From: Streptomycetales bacterium
Lineage (GTDB): Bacteria > Actinomycetota > Actinomycetes > Prado026
Length of the DNA: 8,092 nt
NCBI GenBank assembly: GCA_025361995.1
Contig: JANYIP010000025.1
Coordinates: 1-8,092 of the forward strand
Direction of reading: 5' to 3'
Shown here: in pieces, positions 4,461 through 8,092 of the stretch
Numbering within the stretch: the first letter of the stretch is position 1
How the letters are laid out: every line of letters begins with the position of its first letter
Notes under the pieces: model-generated
What the model was told of the DNA's origin: nothing
The model's input: only the letters and a program-made list of their open reading frames with translations
Databases searched by the model: none
Program-made: the position numbers and the translations under genes

Positions 4461-5339
4461 ATGGACATCTCGGTCTGTGTCGCGGATGAGGAGTATGAGG
4501 CGTGGCGTCAGGTGCGGATGGCAGTGGTGCCGGGAGAGCGCTGTGACACCCTGGCCGAATTGAGGGACCAGGACTCTGCGGAGCGGCTGCTGGTTCTTGC
4601 CAGCGTCGACGGCACTGTGGTCGGTTCCGGCTTGGCTGACCGGTCCGAAAGCGGGGGAAGCGGCTTCGTGGCGCCTCGGGTGCTGCCCCAGCACCGGCGC
4701 CGAGGTGTCGGTTCTGCCCTCTTGAGGTCGCTGGCTGCGCACGTCACTTCCCTCGGCCTGCCCAAGGTGCGCGCCCATGTGGATGACCTGGAGTCAGCGC
4801 AGTTCGCCGAACGCTTCGGCTTCGTCGAAAGCGACCGGCAGATCGAGCAGGTGCGTGCCCTCGGGCAGGAGCGGGCCCCGTCCGCGCTTCCCGGGGGCGT
4901 TGAGGTGATCGCCCTTGAGGAGCGGCCGGACATGTGGGCGGCATGCTTCGACACGTTCGGATTGGAGGTGCTCGCTGACTTCGCCGTGTTCGAGCCGCTG
5001 CAAGTCACCGCTGAGCAGTGGGCCACCACATGGGCCGGGGACCCGATGTTCCTCGCCCTGAGCGACGGCGAGGTGATCGGCTGCGCGGGGCTGTTCCGCG
5101 ACACCGATCGAGTGCACAGGGCCGAAAACGCCCTGACGGCCGTGCGCCGCGACTGGCGGGGCCGTGGCATCGCCTCGCACCTCAAGCGCCGCACGCTGCT
5201 GTGGGCGGCCGACCAAGGCTTGACCGAGGTCTACACCTGGACCCAAGCCCGGAACGCCTCGATGCTGCGCCTCAACCAACACCTCGGGTACGTCACGGGC
5301 CAGACCAGCCTCACGTTTACTCGCCAGCTCCCCCTGTAG
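4461..5339 (+). CDS. Tandem GNAT-fold N-acetyltransferase
   Basis: 292 codons with two GNAT domains. In the N-terminal domain the acetyl-CoA pyrophosphate loop is QHRRRGVGSALLRSL (77-91), followed by the helix-strand AQFAERFGFVESD (113-125). In the C-terminal domain the loop is RDWRGRGIASHLKRR (230-244), followed by the family-typical ARNASMLRLNQHLGY (263-277). Family knowledge: two-domain actinobacterial GNATs include mycothiol synthase and aminoglycoside-type or unassigned acetyltransferases; usually one domain is catalytic. Nothing here picks out the substrate, and the sequence is not obviously MshD. The ATG is fixed by the TAGATT hexamer 6 nt upstream and by the start of the first domain strand (MDISVCVAD). 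It is the largest gene of the array, occupies the unit between repeats I and J, and is convergent with a second, single-domain GNAT gene. Confidence 0.88.
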   Translation: MDISVCVADEEYEAWRQVRMAVVPGERCDTLAELRDQDSAERLLVLASVDGTVVGSGLADRSESGGSGFVAPRVLPQHRRRGVGSALLRSLAAHVTSLGLPKVRAHVDDLESAQFAERFGFVESDRQIEQVRALGQERAPSALPGGVEVIALEERPDMWAACFDTFGLEVLADFAVFEPLQVTAEQWATTWAGDPMFLALSDGEVIGCAGLFRDTDRVHRAENALTAVRRDWRGRGIASHLKRRTLLWAADQGLTEVYTWTQARNASMLRLNQHLGYVTGQTSLTFTRQLPL

Positions 5340-5351
5340 TCCATGCGCGCA

Positions 5352-5366
5352 TAGCGTCGACTCGTG
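5352..5366 (+). promoter_or_regulatory. Orphan leaderless-type promoter and GTG
   Basis: TAGCGT (5352-5357) is followed by CGACTC and GTG 5364, the same geometry as the array genes. The frame beginning VNAEAKRGTSTVGGAS runs about 30 codons, then enters repeat J and the antisense of the RimJ-like gene, where its composition becomes Arg/Gly-rich. It may be the stump of a gene truncated at repeat J, or chance. Confidence 0.25.
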
Positions 5367-5454
5367 AATGCTGAGGCAAAGAGGGGGACATCGACGGTGG
5401 GCGGAGCTTCTCACCGTCGGCTCGGCACCCCGCGGCCACTGCCGGATCCGATCA

Positions 5455-5480
5455 GCCCGCGAACGGCACGTCGGGGCGCA
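5455..5480 (+). repeat. Array repeat J
   Basis: GCCCGCGA (5455-5462) pairs with TCGGGGC (5471-5477) over 7 bp with G5459 bulged. Exact core AACGGCAC is at 5462-5469. It lies between convergent acetyltransferase genes. Confidence 0.8.
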
Positions 5481-5517
5481 CACGCCCAGGCGCGACCACC
5501 CACGAGGGTCAACCGAC

Positions 5518-6066
5518 TCAGGGGACCGGGGGATGGCGCAGACGGCCCATTAGCACGAGGTCGACGTAGGCGCCGTTGCTCCAGACGTGCTGCTGGAGCC
5601 GGCCCTCCTCGACGAAGCCGGCGGCGGTGTAGGAGCGAATGGCTCTGGGGTTGGTGGCATGGACGGACAGGTGGACCTTGCGGATGTTGCGCATCGAGAA
5701 GGCATAGTCAACGAGGAGACGGACCGCCTCGCGGCCGAAACCCCGGCCCCAGTATTCGCGGACACCGATGGTGATGCCCAGTTCGGCGGTACGACCGATC
5801 TGGTCCTGGCGGAACAGTCCGCACATGCCGATCAGCTTCCCCGTCGCCTCGTTTGCTGTAACCGCGAAGTTGATCGAGTCGGAGTTCTCACGGGCCTGCT
5901 CCCAGGCCGAGGCGACTGACGCCTGAGGTGTCGGGGTGGGCGGATCGCCGCCGCCCAGAAGCTCCACGTCGATGTCGTTGGCGAACACTGTCAGTAGCGG
6001 GTAGTCGTCCGGCTCGATGGGGCGAAGTGTGACAAGTTCACCGTTCAGCACGGACGTAGTCTGCAT
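5518..6066 (-). CDS. RimJ/RimL-like GNAT acetyltransferase
   Basis: 182 codons from ATG 6066 to TGA 5518, the normal length for RimJ/RimL-type GNATs. Motifs include the opening LNGELVTLRPIEPDDYPLL (7-25), a strand AELGITIGVREYWGRGFGRE (94-113) with the acetyl-CoA loop WGRGFG, and a helix AVRLLVDYAFSM. The closing signature is HATNPRAIRSYTAAGFVEEG (136-155), with the conserved Asn139. Family knowledge: these enzymes transfer acetyl from acetyl-CoA to protein N-termini or small amines, and chromosomal relatives are mostly of unknown substrate. Upstream there is no TAnnnT hexamer at the usual distance; TTCTGT ends 5 nt before ATG and GTGAGAC is a poor ribosome site. It is the last gene before the insertion sequence. 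It is unrelated in close sequence to the tandem GNAT next to it, so the two are not a recent duplication. Confidence 0.88.
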   Translation of the reverse strand: MQTTSVLNGELVTLRPIEPDDYPLLTVFANDIDVELLGGGDPPTPTPQASVASAWEQARENSDSINFAVTANEATGKLIGMCGLFRQDQIGRTAELGITIGVREYWGRGFGREAVRLLVDYAFSMRNIRKVHLSVHATNPRAIRSYTAAGFVEEGRLQQHVWSNGAYVDLVLMGRLRHPPVP

Positions 6067-6246
6067 GTCTCACAGAACCAGAGCAACCGAATACAGTCGC
6101 AGCGAAGATCACCATGGCCTGGCGGGTGACGGACCGCATGTCCAGTCCCACCGGGCGTCGAGGCTCCGTGCGGGGCGCCGAGAACGGGGACAGGGGCACG
6201 CCAGCACATCGACCCCCAACCGGCTCAACCTGAGGTCGCTTGGGGT
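6067..6246. other. Gene-free gap between acetyltransferase gene and IS
   Basis: 180 bp upstream of the RimJ-like gene. It holds that gene's promoter by position, but I see no convincing hexamer, no good repeat core and no credible ORF. If units are bounded by repeats on both sides, the right-hand repeat of this unit is missing, as if the insertion sequence event removed it. Confidence 0.4.
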
Positions 6247-6265
6247 TGCCCCGCTCTGACGGACA
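6247..6265 (+). repeat. IS3 terminal inverted repeat, orfB side
   Basis: TGCCCCGCTCTGACGGACA. It matches the complement of the other end at 17 of 19 positions; differences are at the third and tenth bases. Confidence 0.85.
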
Positions 6266-6280
6266 GGGTTGTTGGCTTGG

Positions 6281-7171
6281 TCAGGCTACTTCTGGCAGGT
6301 CCTTTCGTGCCGCCGTGGTTGCTTCGTACTCGTCGGGGGTGAGGTAGCCCAGCGAGCTGTGCAGCCGGGTGCCGTTGAACCACCCGATGTACTCCACGAC
6401 CGCCCGTCGGGCCGAAGCCCGGGTGGGCCAGGACTGCCGGTCCAGGCACTCGCCTTTGAGGGAGGCGAAGAACGACTCGGCCAGGGCGTTGTCCCAGCAC
6501 TGCCCGGTCCGCCCGACCGAGAGCGTGACGTTCAGGTCGGCGGCCAGGCCCGCGAACGCGGCACTGGTGTATTGACAGCCGCGGTCGGAGTGGAAGATCA
6601 CCCCTGGGCCGGGGTCGCGGGTGGCGACCGCGTTGGACAGGGCGTCGGAGATCAGCTCGGTGCGCAGGTGGTCGGCGGTGGCCCAGCCCACCACCCGGCG
6701 GCTGTCGATGTCGATGACGGTGGCCAGGAACAGCCACCCTTCCCACGTCGAGATGTAGGTGATGTCCCCGCACCAACGCGAGTTGATCCTGCGGGCATCG
6801 GTGGTGAAGTTCCGGCCGATCAAGTCCAGCCGCGCCGCCGCGGCGGGGTCGGTGATGGTGGTCTTCTTCCACCGCCGCGGTGCACGCCCGGCCAGCCCAC
6901 GCTCGGCCATCAGGCGGGCGATGCGCTTACGTCCGTGCCGGTGGCCCTTGCGGGCCAGGACGGCGTGCACCCGCGGGGCGCCGTAGCGGCCCTTGGACTC
7001 GGTGTGCACCTCGGTGATCTCGGCTGCGAGCTGGGTGTCGGCGACCTGGCGCGGCGAAGGGCCGGCACGGTGGGTGTAGTAGGCGGAACGGGAGACCTCC
7101 AGCAGCACGCACGCCCTGGCGACGCTTCGTGCTGCGACCTTCTCCGCCTCGATGAACGGGTAGAGCTTCAT
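6281..7171 (-). CDS. IS3-family transposase OrfB (DDE integrase domain)
   Basis: 296 codons from ATG 7171 to TGA 6281. Catalytic subunit of the IS3 transposase. An N-terminal HTH_21-like segment (ARACVLLEVSRSAYYTHRAG, 18-37, and RYGAPRVHAVLARKGHRHG, 62-80) precedes the integrase core. The DDE triad is intact: D136 in WCGDITYI, D196 in FHSDRGCQYTS and E232 in NALAESFFASLKGE, with 35 residues between the last two and the usual Lys at 239. The start overlaps the orfA stop in ATGA, and a good ribosome site AAAGGAG (7183-7177) lies five bases upstream. Free OrfB and coupled translation are therefore likely; a -1 shift product OrfAB, common in this family, is possible but no strong A-run is present at the overlap. 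It cuts and joins DNA at the element ends together with OrfA. Confidence 0.93.
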   Translation of the reverse strand: MKLYPFIEAEKVAARSVARACVLLEVSRSAYYTHRAGPSPRQVADTQLAAEITEVHTESKGRYGAPRVHAVLARKGHRHGRKRIARLMAERGLAGRAPRRWKKTTITDPAAAARLDLIGRNFTTDARRINSRWCGDITYISTWEGWLFLATVIDIDSRRVVGWATADHLRTELISDALSNAVATRDPGPGVIFHSDRGCQYTSAAFAGLAADLNVTLSVGRTGQCWDNALAESFFASLKGECLDRQSWPTRASARRAVVEYIGWFNGTRLHSSLGYLTPDEYEATTAARKDLPEVA

Positions 7172-7479
7172 CGGGTCTCCTTTGCGAAGAAAGCCGTGGC
7201 CCGCTTGAGGATGTCCACGTCTTGTTGCAGCCGACGGTTGTCCCGCCTCAACGCCGACAACTCAGCCCGCTCGGCGGTGGTCAACCCATCGCTGCGTTTC
7301 CCACTGTCCCGCTCGGCCTGCTTGACCCACTCCCTCACAGCGGTCTCGGTCAGATCGAAGTCCCTAGCGACCTGGCCGACCGTGCGGTCTCCGCGCTGGC
7401 ACAGGTCAACGATCTCGGCCTTGAACTCCGGCGTGAACGAGCGGCGCTGCCGGGGCGACTTCTTCCCGGTGTTCTCCAT
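7168..7479 (-). CDS. IS3-family transposase OrfA (HTH)
   Basis: 103 codons from ATG 7479 to TGA 7168. The helix-turn-helix HTH_Tnp_1 domain covers RRSFTPEFKAEIVDLCQRGD (12-31) and VGQVARDFDLTETAVREWVK (34-53). It is followed by a leucine-zipper-like helix (AERAELSALRRDNRRLQQDV, 72-91) and the family-typical tail ILKRATAFFAKE. It binds the terminal repeats and multimerises with OrfB. ATG 7479 is chosen over ATG 7488 or TTG 7503 because GAGAGG lies 9 nt before 7479 and the conserved region starts soon after. The stop overlaps the orfB start by four bases. Full length with no damage seen. Confidence 0.92.
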   Translation of the reverse strand: MENTGKKSPRQRRSFTPEFKAEIVDLCQRGDRTVGQVARDFDLTETAVREWVKQAERDSGKRSDGLTTAERAELSALRRDNRRLQQDVDILKRATAFFAKETR

Positions 7480-7493
7480 GACAGACATCCTCT

Positions 7494-7510
7494 CTGGGGA
7501 CAAACCCCAG
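7494..7510. promoter_or_regulatory. Hairpin at the IS upstream end
   Basis: CTGGGG (7494-7499) and CCCCAG (7505-7510) form a perfect 6-bp stem with a 5-nt loop, just upstream of orfA and inside the terminal region. Such hairpins in insertion sequences can block translation from read-through transcripts, because in RNA they sit next to the orfA ribosome site. The role here is inferred. Confidence 0.4.
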
Positions 7511-7518
7511 ATCTCGGA

Positions 7519-7537
7519 TGTCCGTCAAAGCGGGTCA
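7519..7537 (-). repeat. IS3 terminal inverted repeat, orfA side
   Basis: Plus-strand sequence TGTCCGTCAAAGCGGGTCA. The inner nine bases TGTCCGTCA complement the other end perfectly, and the outer part extends the match to 17 of 19. Confidence 0.85.
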
Positions 7538-8092
7538 GGCCCAGCCGCGCACCACGCCGCCGTCGCCCAGACCGTTGCGGTGCTGGAGTCCCGCGTCGCT
7601 GCGACCCGCCTCGGCTACGGCGGCGCGACCCGGGTCGGCGTGCGTGGTGTGGTGGCGGCCGGGTTCGACCACCCCGACACCCGCCACGGTGACCCGAACC
7701 TGCACACCCACCTGGTCGTCGCCAACCGCGCCCAAGGCCCGGACGGGGTGTGGCGCACGTTGGATGGTCAGCAGCTGTTCGCCGCCGCAGTGGCCCTATC
7801 CGAAACCTACGACGGACTGCTGGCTGATGAGGTGGCACGCCGGCTCCCGACATCGTTCGGGTGGCGCGACCGCGGACCCCGCCGCACCCCGGCGTTCGAG
7901 GTCGACGGCGTCGATGACGAACTGATCGACCTGTTCTCCACCCGCTCCCGCGACATCGGCACGCACTTGAACGTGCTGCTCGTGGACTTCCACACCAGCC
8001 ATGGGCGCGGCCCGAACCGGGTCGAGACGATCCGGATGAGGCAGACCGCCACCCTCGCCACGAGGCCGGTCAAGCACGCCCGCCCCTGGTCG
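7538..8092 (+). pseudogene. MobF/TrwC-type relaxase fragment, N-terminus lost, runs past right edge
   Basis: 185 codons in one open frame from the first base after the IS to the window end. The product carries the relaxase metal-binding triad: H45 in AAGFDH, then H56 and H58 in GDPNLHTHLVVANR. The 11-residue spacing equals that of TrwC H150-H161-H163 (family knowledge). Downstream are family-typical segments VWRTLDGQQLFAAAVALSET and RDIGTHLNVLLVDFHTSHG. In TrwC the catalytic tyrosines lie in the first about 30 residues, well over 100 residues before the triad; here only 44 residues precede H45, so the nicking centre is missing. The helicase half, if any, lies beyond the window. Family role: nicking at oriT and transfer of the strand in conjugation. 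As it stands the gene cannot make an active relaxase. No start codon or promoter of its own is evident. Confidence 0.85.

Larger units (their letters stand above)
1..6246. other. Candidate gene-cassette array (units bounded by co-oriented repeats)
   Basis: This stretch holds about a dozen small genes on both strands. Ten copies of a short repeat (core AACGGCAC or a close variant) separate them, all reading on the plus strand. Cores lie near 452, 1181, 2074, 2356, 2802, 3253, 3595 (split copy), 4106, 4410 and 5462. Most units carry one gene and its own promoter, and the predicted products are unrelated. Visible: the repeats, their polarity and their confinement to gaps or gene ends. Known: integron arrays consist of single-gene cassettes separated by co-oriented, variable, foldable attC sites. 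Inferred: this is a functionally similar array. No integrase is present, the array may continue beyond the left edge, and its right end appears cut by the insertion sequence. Alternatives are a dispersed intergenic repeat family or a set of regulatory sites. Confidence 0.5.
6247..7537 (-). mobile_element. IS3-family insertion sequence, complete
   Basis: 1291 bp. The ends are TGCCCCGCTCTGACGGACA (6247-6265) and TGTCCGTCAAAGCGGGTCA (7519-7537), which are inverted repeats of 19 bp with two mismatches and have the TG...CA termini typical of IS3. It carries orfA and orfB on the minus strand with full length and intact motifs. The flanks (GGT on the left, GGC on the right) show no target-site duplication. 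The left flank belongs to the gene array and the right flank is inside a relaxase gene whose first part is absent, so the element probably took part in a deletion or recombination rather than sitting in a simple insertion. The subgroup is not assigned from sequence alone. Confidence 0.9.

Noticed and set aside
446..5480. Classical integron attC sites
   Set aside because: Neither GTTRRRY nor RYYYAAC boxes with the normal spacing are seen, and no extra-helical base pattern can be recognised; only the array logic is similar.
446..5480. CRISPR array
   Set aside because: Copies are 300-1050 bp apart, imperfect, and separated by coding genes rather than short spacers.
2068..5480. Repeats as plain transcription terminators
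   Set aside because: Several copies lie between divergent genes or upstream of promoters, there are no T-runs, and the conserved loop with fixed polarity is not needed for a terminator. Copies D, G and J could still terminate transcripts.
4508..5483. Long minus-strand ORFs of 228-229 codons
   Set aside because: Antisense shadows of the tandem-GNAT gene, with Arg/Ser- or Gly-rich composition and no motifs.
6174..6203. Possible eleventh repeat (GGCGCCGAGAACGGGGACAG...)
   Set aside because: Contains pieces resembling the arms and core, but not contiguous and with no AACGGCA core; too weak to list.
7480..7503. Longer orfA from TTG 7503 or ATG 7488
   Set aside because: The ribosome site GAGAGG is placed correctly only for ATG 7479, and the extension overlaps the hairpin.
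7350..7853. Minus-strand 167-codon ORF across the IS end
   Set aside because: Arg/Gly-rich shadow of the relaxase frame and orfA; no homology pattern.

Overview
The window is G+C-rich DNA from an actinobacterium. This is suggested by the base composition, by a lipoprotein-type leader on one gene, by many start codons sitting 6-7 nt after a TAnnnT-like hexamer (leaderless transcription), and by a MobF/TrwC-type relaxase fragment of actinobacterial flavour. Nothing in the sequence fixes the genus. The relaxase and an IS3-family element suggest a plasmid or an integrative conjugative element.

Positions 1 to about 6246 hold a string of small, mostly single-gene units in both orientations. In order they are: an unknown protein cut by the left edge (minus); a lipoprotein (minus); a decayed zinc-ribbon gene (minus); a RibD-C/dihydrofolate reductase-like protein (plus); a 75-aa unknown (plus); a 130-aa unknown (minus); a three-helix membrane protein (minus); an 89-aa unknown (plus); a UPF0145/YbjQ-like protein with an N-terminal zinc ribbon (minus); a doubtful 60-codon ORF (plus); a tandem-GNAT acetyltransferase (plus); and a RimJ/RimL-like acetyltransferase (minus). 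They share no visible pathway.

The most striking feature is a short imperfect repeat with core AACGGCAC in almost every gap between these genes. I count ten copies, six with the exact core. All lie on the plus strand although the genes point both ways. The better copies fold as a 7-8 bp hairpin that presents the core in its loop, and arm differences are partly compensatory. One copy per unit, fixed polarity, unrelated cargo and a private promoter for most genes together look like a gene-cassette array resembling an integron array without an integrase. The repeats lack the RYYYAAC/GTTRRRY boxes of classical attC sites. I regard this as a candidate, possibly undescribed, cassette system; no recombinase is visible in the window.

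Positions 6247-7537 are a complete IS3-family insertion sequence with 19-bp imperfect terminal repeats, orfA and orfB on the minus strand, and an intact DDE triad. Directly after it, 7538-8092 encodes the His-triad part of a MobF relaxase, open to the window end but lacking the N-terminus with the catalytic tyrosines. There is no target duplication and the missing relaxase part is not on the other side, so the IS appears to mark a deletion or rearrangement joining the array to a transfer region.
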